From an uncultured Xanthobacteraceae bacterium (GTDB lineage: Bacteria; Pseudomonadota; Alphaproteobacteria; Rhizobiales; Xanthobacteraceae): 13,192 nt of DNA. Of the stretch, positions 7,269 to 13,192 are shown piece by piece. The position numbers and the translations under genes were made by a program. The stretch spans positions 1 to 13,192 of the forward strand of contig CATPCO010000206.1 of assembly GCA_955652925.1 (NCBI GenBank), in the 5' to 3' direction. The notes beneath the pieces were generated by a model. The model saw nothing but the letters and a program-made list of their open reading frames with translations, was not told the DNA's origin and did no database searches. Position 1 is the first letter of the stretch, and each line of letters starts with the position of its first letter.

Positions 7269-7300
7269 CGGGGCGGCTGATTGCCGCCCCGAATTTTTTT
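7269..7300 (+). terminator. Intrinsic (rho-independent) terminator after ctpA
   Basis: CGGGGCGGC (7269-7277), loop TGATT, GCCGCCCCG (7283-7291): a perfect 9-bp GC-rich stem followed by AA and seven T residues (7294-7300). It begins 24 nt after the ctpA stop and should end the proA-ctpA transcript. Confidence 0.93.
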
Positions 7301-7343
7301 GGCGGACCGGCGCCGGGCTCAAGACGCCGAGCGGCCGGACCGG

Positions 7344-7358
7344 TAAACGAATCGTTAA
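7344..7358. promoter_or_regulatory. Possible CtrA-type binding site
   Basis: TAAA, seven bases, TTAA: one mismatch to the full alphaproteobacterial CtrA site TTAA-N7-TTAA, 46 nt upstream of the following ORF. A second feature, TCGCGA-TGAT-TCGCGA (7379-7394), lies between it and the start codon. Short motifs of this kind occur by chance, so this is tentative. Confidence 0.25.
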
Positions 7359-7404
7359 CGCTTGTGAATGCTACTCTTTCGCGATGATTCGCGAGCGATG
7401 ACCC

Positions 7405-7893
7405 ATGCCGGCAGATGACCTCAGCGCCCCTCTCGGGCAGGACAAAAGACCGCGCCAGCGCAGGAATGGGCTATCGCTCTTGCAGCTTCTGGCCGCGGCG
7501 ATGGGCGCCTTGGCCATTACCTTTATCGGATGGGCAATGCTCGTGGAGGATCCGCTTGGGGGAGAACCGGTGGCGATTGCTCCCGTCGATCTTGCGGCCG
7601 CTTCCAAGCGTAAGCCGCAAAAGCCCGAGCCGGCTGTGTCCCAGCAGGGCACTGGTCCATCCCGCGATGGTAACGATGGCGCGGGCAACGAACCGCCAGC
7701 GGTGGCGCTGCCACCCAGCAGGACCGTGACCATCATTGACGGGACGAGCGGCCAGCGCCGGGAGATCGTCATTCCCGGTCCGGCAGATTCGCCGGGCAGA
7801 GAGCCGTCCGCGGCTGCGCGTCCCGCTCGCGGCGCGCTGCCCAAAGCCGCACCGGACGGGCGCCCCTCAGCACGTACGATTTCGGTGCCCTGA
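7405..7893 (+). CDS. Truncated divergent polysaccharide deacetylase family protein (N-terminal part only)
   Basis: 162 codons. The start MPADDLSAPLGQ, a basic stretch KRPRQRRNG, one membrane segment (about residues 24-46, LLQLLAAAMGALAITFIGWA), DPLGGEPVA and, after a Pro/Gly-rich linker, TVTIIDGTSGQRREIVIPG are what I recognise as the N-terminal anchor and linker of the divergent polysaccharide deacetylase (DUF610/YibQ-type) that usually sits between ctpA and rppH in Hyphomicrobiales. In full-length relatives (roughly 350-400 residues) a deacetylase domain follows. Here a TGA ends the frame at that boundary, and no trace of the domain appears before rppH in any forward frame. The product, if made, would be an inner-membrane anchored periplasmic stub without catalysis, so this is probably a pseudogene. 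ATG 7405 matches the family N-terminus; the ribosome binding site is weak. Confidence 0.72.
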   Translation: MPADDLSAPLGQDKRPRQRRNGLSLLQLLAAAMGALAITFIGWAMLVEDPLGGEPVAIAPVDLAAASKRKPQKPEPAVSQQGTGPSRDGNDGAGNEPPAVALPPSRTVTIIDGTSGQRREIVIPGPADSPGREPSAAARPARGALPKAAPDGRPSARTISVP

Positions 7894-7930
7894 ATTCCGC
7901 CACCCTAATAACCTTCCCGCGCGTGCGGGG

Positions 7931-7954
7931 CAGGGCAATCGCATAAGAGCAAGC
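7931..7954 (+). repeat. Outer inverted-repeat arm, left
   Basis: CAGGGCAATCGCATA then AGAGCAAGC. The first 15 bases are a perfect inverted match to the right arm at 8180-8202; CAAGC matches after a small mismatch/indel. It is preceded by CCCGC-GCGT-GCGGG, a small hairpin at 7917-7930. Confidence 0.65.
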
Positions 7955-7980
7955 TGTACGCTAAACCGAGGCCGCGAAGC

Positions 7981-8005
7981 GTAGGGGCGGGTTTCAAACC
8001 CGCCC
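7981..8005 (+). repeat. REP-like palindrome, left copy
   Basis: GTAG followed by GGGCGGGTTT (7985-7994), C, AAACCCGCCC (7996-8005): a perfect 10-bp inverted repeat. It equals the reverse complement of 8110-8134 at 24 of 25 positions, including the asymmetric GTAG tail that gives each unit its orientation. Confidence 0.8.
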
Positions 8006-8109
8006 TCGTTCGGCATTCACGGTGTGTGAGGTTGATCCGAGCTTAGCCGTACGAACTTCGATTCAGAAGCTGATGACGGCAATTCTCTCGCAGCGAGCCT
8101 GTGGCACAA

Positions 8110-8134
8110 GGGCGGGTTTAAAACCCGCCCCTAC
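8110..8134 (-). repeat. REP-like palindrome, right copy (inverted)
   Basis: GGGCGGGTTT (8110-8119), A, AAACCCGCCC (8121-8130), then CTAC. This is the same unit as 7981-8005 but in the opposite orientation. A pair of head-to-head REP units around a spacer is the BIME arrangement. Confidence 0.8.
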
Positions 8135-8179
8135 AAGCCTCGCGACCGCGATGTGCTTTCGGTCCGGGGTTTGCGGGAC

Positions 8180-8202
8180 GCTTGTCATATGCGATTGCCC
8201 TG
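8180..8202 (-). repeat. Outer inverted-repeat arm, right
   Basis: GCTTGTCATATGCGATTGCC plus CTG, the complement of the left arm at 7931-7954. It is followed by GCGTGCGGGGG, which also resembles the sequence outside the left arm. Confidence 0.65.
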
Positions 8203-8309
8203 GCGTGCGGGGGAGCGAAGGGTGTGGGGTGCCGGCTTCGCGGCCAGTAGAAAACACGACGCCGGCCCGCTACGACAGTTCACGTAACCCGAGCTGTTGC
8301 GTAGCCCAA

Positions 8310-8834
8310 ATGCCCCCATTCGAATCCCTGCCCTATCGGCCTTGCGCCGGGCTCGCCGTATTCAATCGCAAGGGCCGTGTTTTCATTGGCCGCCGCATTG
8401 ATGGCCCCGAGCATGTCGACGAAACCCATGCCTGGCAGATGCCTCAGGGAGGCATCGACCCGGGCGAGGATCCGTGGCCGGCTGCACTGCGCGAGCTTTA
8501 CGAGGAAACCAATATCCGCTCGATCGAGAAGCTGGGCGAGATCGAGGAATGGCTTACGTATGACATTCCGCGAGAGATCGTCGGTCAGGCCTGGGGCGGG
8601 AGATATCGCGGCCAGACGCAGAAATGGTATGCGCTGCGATTTACCGGCGACGAAAACGAGATCAACATCGCCTCCCCGGCGGGGGGCCATGACCCCGAGT
8701 TCGTGGAATGGCGATGGGAGCCGCTTGCGAATCTCCCCGCAATGATCGTGCCGTTCAAGCGCCCAGTCTATGAGCGGGTCGTTCAGTCTTTTGCGAAGTT
8801 TGCATCTGCGTCCGAGGCTCGCCGGCGCGGGTGA
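8310..8834 (+). CDS. rppH: RNA pyrophosphohydrolase (Nudix hydrolase)
   Basis: 174 residues, normal size. RppH (NudH/IalA) removes pyrophosphate from the 5' triphosphate end of transcripts, exposing them to RNase E-type decay. In some alphaproteobacterial pathogens the homologue is called invasion-associated protein A. The Nudix box is complete: Gly47 to Glu53, then R61-E62-L63-Y64-E65-E66, with Asn68 at the usual Gly position. The family segments LPYRPCAGL, GRRIDGPEHVDETHAWQMPQGG, GRYRGQTQKWYALRF and MIVPFKRPVYERVV flank it. ATG 8310 is chosen because PYRxC begins 8 residues in, as in relatives; the frame extends to 8022 but that part is repeat-derived. No good Shine-Dalgarno is visible. The gene usually follows the deacetylase gene, so its present leader lies next to the repeat element and its promoter may be new. 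It converges on atpC with 20 nt between stops. Confidence 0.94.
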   Translation: MPPFESLPYRPCAGLAVFNRKGRVFIGRRIDGPEHVDETHAWQMPQGGIDPGEDPWPAALRELYEETNIRSIEKLGEIEEWLTYDIPREIVGQAWGGRYRGQTQKWYALRFTGDENEINIASPAGGHDPEFVEWRWEPLANLPAMIVPFKRPVYERVVQSFAKFASASEARRRG

Positions 8835-8854
8835 GGCCGCCCGCAAACAGGAGT

Positions 8855-9259
8855 TTACGAGGCTTGCAGTGCCGCCTGAAGCGCGCGCAACTGCTCCAGC
8901 TTGCGGGTAAGCTTGTCGCGCTGCCAATCATCCGTGCTGTCGGCCACGTCCTCTTCCGTATCCTTGATCGTCCCGGCAAGCACCGCCAGATCGAACTCTT
9001 CAATCGGCACTGCCGTATCGGCAAGCACGGTGAGGCCGGAAGGTCCTACCTCGGCAAAGCCGCCGTTGACCACGACCCGGAGCTCTTCCCCGCCTTCCCC
9101 GTAGATGACCAGAACTCCCGGCCGCAAAGTGGTGATCAGAGGCGCGTGTCCGGCGAGCACGCCGAAATATCCTTCCGAGCCCGGCACGTCGACCTGAACG
9201 ACTGGGCTGTCGAACAGCACTTTTTCCGGCGAGACCAGGTCGAAGTGAAAGGGGGCCAT
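8855..9259 (-). CDS. atpC: ATP synthase F1 subunit epsilon
   Basis: 134 residues. The epsilon subunit is part of the central stalk and joins gamma to the c-ring, coupling proton flow to rotation. The N-terminal beta-sandwich (about 1-85) has FDLVSPEKVLFDSPVVQVDVPG and the conserved GYFGVLAGHAPLITTLRPG. A charged helical C-terminal part (about 95-134) ends in RKLEQLRALQAALQ. ATG 9259 gives MAPFHFDLVSPE, the family start. The 23-nt space after atpD is almost wholly a dispersed repeat and I see no Shine-Dalgarno in it, so expression may depend on translational coupling. It is the last gene of the operon, and no intrinsic terminator is visible before rppH. Confidence 0.95.
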   Translation of the reverse strand: MAPFHFDLVSPEKVLFDSPVVQVDVPGSEGYFGVLAGHAPLITTLRPGVLVIYGEGGEELRVVVNGGFAEVGPSGLTVLADTAVPIEEFDLAVLAGTIKDTEEDVADSTDDWQRDKLTRKLEQLRALQAALQAS

Positions 9260-9281
9260 ATCAGGTATCGGATGTCAGATG
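9260..9281 (-). repeat. Dispersed 22-bp repeat, copy 2 (atpD-atpC spacer)
   Basis: On the minus strand, CATCTGACATCCGA then TACCTGAT, 18 of 22 identical to 427-448. It lies between the atpD stop and the atpC ATG and takes up nearly the whole spacer. Confidence 0.5.
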
Positions 9282-9282
9282 A

Positions 9283-10728
9283 TTATGCTGCTTCGGCGGC
9301 GAGCTTTTTGCCTTTCTCCACCGCCTGCTCGATGGTGCCGACCATGTAGAACGCTGCTTCGGGCAGGTGGTCGTATTTTCCCTCGCACAGTCCTTTGAAG
9401 CCGCGAATGGTATCTGCAAGCTCCACGAACACGCCCGGCGTGCCCGTGAACACTTCTGCGACGTGGAAAGGCTGGGACAGGAAGCGCTCGATCTTGCGCG
9501 CGCGCGCGACCGTGAGCTTGTCTTCTTCGGAAAGCTCGTCCATGCCGAGAATCGCGATGATGTCCTGCAAGGCCTTGTATCGCTGCAGGATCTGCTGCAC
9601 CTGACGCGCGACGTTGTAGTGCTCCTCGCCGACGACCAGGGGCGAGAGCATGCGCGAGGTTGAATCGAGCGGGTCCACGGCCGGATAGATGCCCTTCTCC
9701 GCGATTGAACGCGAAAGCACCGAGGTCGCATCGAGATGGGCAAACGAGGTCGCAGGGGCCGGATCGGTCAGATCGTCGGCAGGCACGTAGATCGCCTGCA
9801 CCGACGTGACCGAACCCTTGGTGGTGGTGGTGATACGCTCCTGCAGCGCGCCCATGTCGGTTGCCAGCGTGGGCTGATAGCCGACCGCGGACGGGATGCG
9901 GCCGAGCAGAGCGGAGACTTCCGAGCCGGCCTGGGTAAAGCGGAAGATATTGTCGACAAAGAACAGCACGTCCTGCCCCTGGTCGCGAAAATATTCCGCG
10001 ACGGTGAGGCCGGAAAGGCCGACGCGGGCGCGCGCCCCCGGGGGCTCGTTCATCTGGCCGTACACCAGCGCGCATTTTGACCCTTCTGCCGAGCCGTTGT
10101 TTTTCTTCGGGTCCTTGTTGACGCCGGAATCGATCATCTCGTGATAGAGGTCGTTGCCTTCGCGCGTGCGCTCACCCACGCCGGCGAATACGGAGTAGCC
10201 GCCATGCGCTTTGGCGACATTGTTGATCAGCTCCATGATGATGACCGTCTTGCCGACGCCGGCGCCGCCGAACAGGCCGATTTTGCCGCCTTTGGCATAA
10301 GGCGCGAGCAGATCGACGACCTTGATCCCGGTGATCAGAATCTGCGATTCGGTCGACTGCTCGGTGTAGGCAGGCGCGTCCTGATGGATCGCGCGGCGTT
10401 CGCGATACGATACCGGGCCGGCCTCGTCGACCGGATCTCCGATCACGTTGATGATGCGGCCGAGCGTGCCGTCTCCGACCGGCACCGCGATCGGCTGGCC
10501 GGTATCGGTCACTTCCTGACCGCGCACGAGCCCCTCGCTCGTATCCATGGCAACGGTGCGCACGGTTGACTCGCCGAGATGCTGGGCGACTTCGAGCACC
10601 AGGCGATTGCCCTGGTTACTGGTCTCCAGCGCATTGAGAATTGCGGGCAGATGTCCTTCAAACTGCACGTCGACGACCGCGCCGATAACCTGGGTGATGT
10701 GTCCGGCTGGATTGGACTGGTTAGCCAT
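9283..10728 (-). CDS. atpD: ATP synthase F1 subunit beta (catalytic)
   Basis: 481 residues, the catalytic subunit of F1. Walker A GGAGVGKT is at 154-161. GERTREGNDLYHEM (from 186) carries the catalytic glutamate, Glu187. The Walker B strand VLFFVDNIFRF and the DELSEED lever (397-403) are intact. The N-terminal beta-barrel begins at GHITQVIGAVVDVQF. The ATG at 10728 is chosen over the one at 10743 because GAGGA lies 8 nt upstream of it and MANQSN fits the family. A 95-nt spacer separates it from atpG. The GSAEGSKCALVYGQMNEPPGARARVGL segment is the usual adenine-pocket region of alphaproteobacterial beta subunits. Confidence 0.97.
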   Translation of the reverse strand: MANQSNPAGHITQVIGAVVDVQFEGHLPAILNALETSNQGNRLVLEVAQHLGESTVRTVAMDTSEGLVRGQEVTDTGQPIAVPVGDGTLGRIINVIGDPVDEAGPVSYRERRAIHQDAPAYTEQSTESQILITGIKVVDLLAPYAKGGKIGLFGGAGVGKTVIIMELINNVAKAHGGYSVFAGVGERTREGNDLYHEMIDSGVNKDPKKNNGSAEGSKCALVYGQMNEPPGARARVGLSGLTVAEYFRDQGQDVLFFVDNIFRFTQAGSEVSALLGRIPSAVGYQPTLATDMGALQERITTTTKGSVTSVQAIYVPADDLTDPAPATSFAHLDATSVLSRSIAEKGIYPAVDPLDSTSRMLSPLVVGEEHYNVARQVQQILQRYKALQDIIAILGMDELSEEDKLTVARARKIERFLSQPFHVAEVFTGTPGVFVELADTIRGFKGLCEGKYDHLPEAAFYMVGTIEQAVEKGKKLAAEAA

Positions 10729-10823
10729 TCTTATTGTCCTCAACGTTGCGTCTGTTTGCCCTCACCTCGCCGAGGACTGAGCTTACGAGTTTGTTGTTCG
10801 TACGATTACCTGGCAACTGCTCA

Positions 10824-11705
10824 TCACACCGCCGCCTCCGCCCCCGAGATGATCTCGATCAGCTCCTTCGTGATCATCGCCTGCCGGGTACGGTTGTAGC
10901 TGAGCGTCTGCTTGCGGATCATTTCGCCGGCGTTGCGGGTGGCGTTGTCCATCGCGGTCATCTGCGCGCCGTAGAACGACGCCGAGTTCTCCAGCAAGGC
11001 ACGGTAGATCTGCACGGCCACGTTGCGCGGCAGGAGCTCAGCGAGGATTTCATCTTCCTCCGGCTCGTACTCGTAGCTCGCGCCGCCCATATCGTTTGCC
11101 TTCCCGGGCTCGAACTCGGGCGGAATGATTCGTTGCGCAGTCGGAATCTGCGCCATGACCGACTTGAAACGCGAGAAGAAGAGGCTGCACACGTCGAAAG
11201 CGCCCGCGTCGTAGAGCCGAATGATCTTCTCTGCGATGCTCTCGGCGTGCTCAAAGCCGAGCGTGCGTACACTGCGCAGCTCGATATGCTCGATGATCTG
11301 CCTCTCGTATAGTCGTCGCAGCTGCTCGTAGCCCTTGCGGCCAACGCAGAAGAACTTGACCTCCTTGCCCTGCGCCACAAGCGCATTCGCCCGCTCACGC
11401 GCAAGCCGCACGATGGCTGAGTTGAAGGGGCCGCAAAGTCCCCGCTCCGCCGTGCAGACAAGAAGCAGATGCACGTTGTCGCTGCCGGTCCCGGACAACA
11501 GGCGCGGGGCGCTGGCGAGATCACCAAGCGCGCCGGCAATATTGCCCAGCACCTTGCCCATATGCTCGGCGTAGGGCCGCGCCGCCTCGGCCGCCGCCTG
11601 GGCACGCCGCAGCTTCGATGCCGCCACCATCTGCATTGCCTTGGTGATCTTCTGGGTCGCCTTGGTCGCGGCGATCCGAACGCGCATGTCTTTGAGGCTG
11701 GGCAT
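10824..11705 (-). CDS. atpG: ATP synthase F1 subunit gamma
   Basis: 293 residues, the rotating shaft inside the alpha3-beta3 ring. The N-terminal helix MPSLKDMRVRIAATKATQKITKAMQMVAASKLRRAQ and the C-terminal helix QMTAMDNATRNAGEMI...YNRTRQAMITKELIEIISGA are the two conserved coiled-coil strands. The central Rossmann-like part has AERGLCGPFN. The N-terminal sequence is the alphaproteobacterial type. It follows atpA by 14 nt with only a weak ribosome binding site, so coupling to atpA translation is likely. All tyrosine codons I checked here are TAC, unlike the adjoining 3' part of atpA. Confidence 0.96.
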   Translation of the reverse strand: MPSLKDMRVRIAATKATQKITKAMQMVAASKLRRAQAAAEAARPYAEHMGKVLGNIAGALGDLASAPRLLSGTGSDNVHLLLVCTAERGLCGPFNSAIVRLARERANALVAQGKEVKFFCVGRKGYEQLRRLYERQIIEHIELRSVRTLGFEHAESIAEKIIRLYDAGAFDVCSLFFSRFKSVMAQIPTAQRIIPPEFEPGKANDMGGASYEYEPEEDEILAELLPRNVAVQIYRALLENSASFYGAQMTAMDNATRNAGEMIRKQTLSYNRTRQAMITKELIEIISGAEAAV

Positions 11706-11719
11706 GAGTCCGTCGTCTG

Positions 11720-13192
11720 CTAGGCGAACGTCTGCGCATACTTATCGACCGCCGCTTTGAGCTTGGCCGCGGTGGCGTCGTCGAGATCCCTCGTCTCGCG
11801 TATCGCATCGAGGATTTCGGGGTGCTGGCCACGGATTACTCCGAGCAGTCCATGCTCGAATGCGCGCACCCGATCGACCGGGATGGGATCGAGATACCCG
11901 TTCACACCGGCATAGATGACCACCACCTGCTCTTCCATCTTCAACGGCGAGAACTGCGGCTGCTTGAGGAGCTCCGTCAAACGTGAGCCGCGGTTGAGAA
12001 GGCGCTGTGTGGTCGCATCAAGATCGGACCCGAACTGCGCAAAGGCGGCCATCTCGCGATATTGCGCCAGCTCCCCCTTGATGCGGCCGGCCACCTTCTT
12101 CATCGCCTTCGTCTGGGCCGAGGAGCCGACGCGCGAGACCGAAAGTCCGACGTTCACCGCCGGCCGGATGCCCTGATAGAACAAATCGGTTTCCAGAAAG
12201 ATCTGCCCGTCGGTGATCGAGATCACGTTGGTCGGAATATACGCCGAGACATCGTTGGCCTGCGTCTCGATGATCGGCAACGCGGTGAGGGTGCCACCGC
12301 CTTCCTTGTCGCTCATCCGGGCGGCGCGCTCGAGCAGCCGCGAGTGCAGGTAGAAGACGTCACCGGGGTACGCCTCGCGCGATGGCGGACGGCGCAACAG
12401 CAGCGACAGCTGCCGATATGCCTGCGCGTGCTTGCTGAGGTCGTCGTACACGATGAGAGCGTGCTGGCCCTTCTGCATGAAGTACTCGCCCATCGCGCAG
12501 CCCGCGTACGGCGCCATGAACTGCATCGGCGCCGGGTCGCTCGCGGTGGCGGCGACGATGATGGTGTTCTGCAGTGCGCCCGCCTCCTCAAGACGCGCCG
12601 CCACCTGGGCGACCGTCTGTCGCCGCTGTCCGACGGCGACGTAGATGCAGACGATGCCGCTGTCCTTCTGGTTGATGATGGCGTCTAGCGCCACCTGGGT
12701 CTTGCCCGTCTGCCTGTCGCCGATGATCAGCTCGCGCTGTCCCCGGCCGATGGCGAACATGGCGTCGATGGCCTTGATGCCTGTCTGCATCGGCGTGGTC
12801 ACCGCCTGGCGGAAGATGACGCCGGGCGCGACGTTCTCGAGGGGCAGGCTCTGCGCCGTCTCCACCGGGCCCTTGCCGTCGAGCGGCTCACCGAGCGCGT
12901 TGACGATGCGACCGATCAGCTCATCGCCGACGGGAACCTGCGCGATGCGACCCGTCGTCCGGACGGTGTCGCCTTCCTGGAGGTGCTGGTACTCACCCAT
13001 GATGACCGCGCCCACGCCATCCTCCCGGAGGTCGAGCGCGAGGCCGAGCACCGGCTGTCCGCCGGGTGGCGCTGGGAACTCGAGCAGTTCACCGGCCATG
13101 GCCTGCTCCAGTCCGTAGATGCGCGCAATGCCGTCACCGACCGACGTGATCACGCCCTCGTGGGCGTCGACGACAGGGGCGTCGAAGCTGGC
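11720..13192 (-). CDS. atpA: ATP synthase F1 subunit alpha (5' end outside window)
   Basis: At least 490 codons are present. The frame is open through the right edge (ASFDAPVVDAHEG before VITSVGDGIARIYGL), so only a short N-terminus is missing. The subunit forms the non-catalytic nucleotide sites of F1 and supplies the arginine finger. Walker A reads GDRQTGKT; VAATASDPAPMQF, VYDDLSKHA, the PGDVFYLHSRLLERAAR segment and the Arg-bearing SVSRVGSSAQ are all in place. The part from about GQIFLETDLFYQG to the end (11720 to about 12190) matches alphaproteobacterial AtpA closely. The part before it does not: it lacks the insert of about 8-10 residues between NQK and IYVAVGQ seen in AtpA of Rhodospirillum and Rhizobiales, and has non-alphaproteobacterial variants such as APGVIFRQAVTTPMQTG. 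The stop lies 14 nt before atpG. See the findings for the mosaic question. Confidence 0.95.
   Translation of the reverse strand, partial: ASFDAPVVDAHEGVITSVGDGIARIYGLEQAMAGELLEFPAPPGGQPVLGLALDLREDGVGAVIMGEYQHLQEGDTVRTTGRIAQVPVGDELIGRIVNALGEPLDGKGPVETAQSLPLENVAPGVIFRQAVTTPMQTGIKAIDAMFAIGRGQRELIIGDRQTGKTQVALDAIINQKDSGIVCIYVAVGQRRQTVAQVAARLEEAGALQNTIIVAATASDPAPMQFMAPYAGCAMGEYFMQKGQHALIVYDDLSKHAQAYRQLSLLLRRPPSREAYPGDVFYLHSRLLERAARMSDKEGGGTLTALPIIETQANDVSAYIPTNVISITDGQIFLETDLFYQGIRPAVNVGLSVSRVGSSAQTKAMKKVAGRIKGELAQYREMAAFAQFGSDLDATTQRLLNRGSRLTELLKQPQFSPLKMEEQVVVIYAGVNGYLDPIPVDRVRAFEHGLLGVIRGQHPEILDAIRETRDLDDATAAKLKAAVDKYAQTFA

Larger units (their letters stand above)
7912..8221. mobile_element. 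MITE/BIME-like nested inverted-repeat element (about 310 bp)
   Basis: This non-coding stretch fills most of the 416-nt gap between the truncated deacetylase and rppH. Reading inward from both ends as an inverted repeat: CCTTC (7912-7916) with GAAGG (8217-8221); 14 nt; then CAGGGCAATCGCATA, mismatches and CAAGC (7931-7954) with its complement (8180-8202); then CGCGAAGC/GCCTCGCG; then two REP-like palindromes, 7981-8005 and 8110-8134, in opposite orientation. The central 104 nt (8006-8109) show no coding sense. There is no transposase inside, so movement would have to be by another element's enzyme (inference). The exact ends and any target duplication cannot be fixed from one copy. Confidence 0.6.

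Noticed and set aside
7981..8134. CRISPR-like pair of repeats
   Set aside because: Only two units, in opposite orientation, each a near-perfect palindrome; no array and no cas genes.
8022..8309. In-frame upstream extension of rppH (270 codons)
   Set aside because: It runs through the REP-like repeat and lacks Nudix-family residues; the family N-terminus begins at 8310.
8827..8844. GCGGG/CCCGC hairpin between the convergent rppH and atpC genes as a terminator
   Set aside because: Five-base stem overlapping the rppH stop, no T-run on either strand.
10765..10775. CCTCGCCGAGG palindrome in the atpG-atpD spacer
   Set aside because: Too short, and it needs a one-base loop; probably chance.

Overview
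The window is a high-GC stretch that reads as an alphaproteobacterium of the order Hyphomicrobiales (Rhizobiales). The evidence is the gene order proA-nadD-rsfS-rlmH-envC/M23-ctpA-(DDP)-rppH, the alphaproteobacterial type of NadD, RppH and AtpG, and a periplasmic substrate-binding protein of the PF04392 kind at the left edge. Genus is not decidable from the sequence alone; relatives of Bradyrhizobium/Rhodoplanes are a reasonable guess (inference).

Layout. At 2-400 is the 3' end of an ABC transporter substrate-binding protein (+). It converges on a short-chain dehydrogenase/reductase (448-1194, -), with a perfect 10-bp hairpin between them that probably terminates both. Divergent from the reductase is a rightward housekeeping cluster: proA (1315-2604), nadD (2611-3369), rsfS (about 3449-3862), rlmH (3914-4396), an EnvC-like degenerate LytM protein (4547-5920) and the carboxy-terminal protease ctpA (5917-7245). 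The cluster ends in a textbook intrinsic terminator at 7269-7300. Spacings are mostly short and ctpA overlaps its upstream gene by 4 nt, so much of this is probably one transcript. It joins proline and NAD synthesis, ribosome silencing and maturation, and envelope/division-site peptidoglycan processing.

Next comes a 162-codon ORF (7405-7893) that matches only the N-terminal anchor and linker of the divergent polysaccharide deacetylase normally found between ctpA and rppH; the catalytic domain is gone. Its place (7894-8309, no gene) is taken by a roughly 310-bp nested inverted-repeat element carrying two REP-like palindromes in opposite orientation. rppH (8310-8834, +) follows and converges, with a 20-nt gap, on the ATP synthase F1 operon read leftwards: atpA (partial, 11720-13192), atpG, atpD, atpC.

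Most noteworthy: (1) loss of the deacetylase domain next to a MITE/REP-type element; (2) an atpA that looks mosaic, with an alphaproteobacterial C-terminal third and a non-alphaproteobacterial N-terminal part, together with a tyrosine codon switch, meaning either recombination or an assembly chimera; (3) rsfS with no usable ATG/GTG start and a well-placed CTG behind a strong Shine-Dalgarno; (4) a dispersed 22-bp repeat at two gene ends. I see no CRISPR array, phage, toxin-antitoxin or defence system. The window is mainly core genome with one small remodelled patch.
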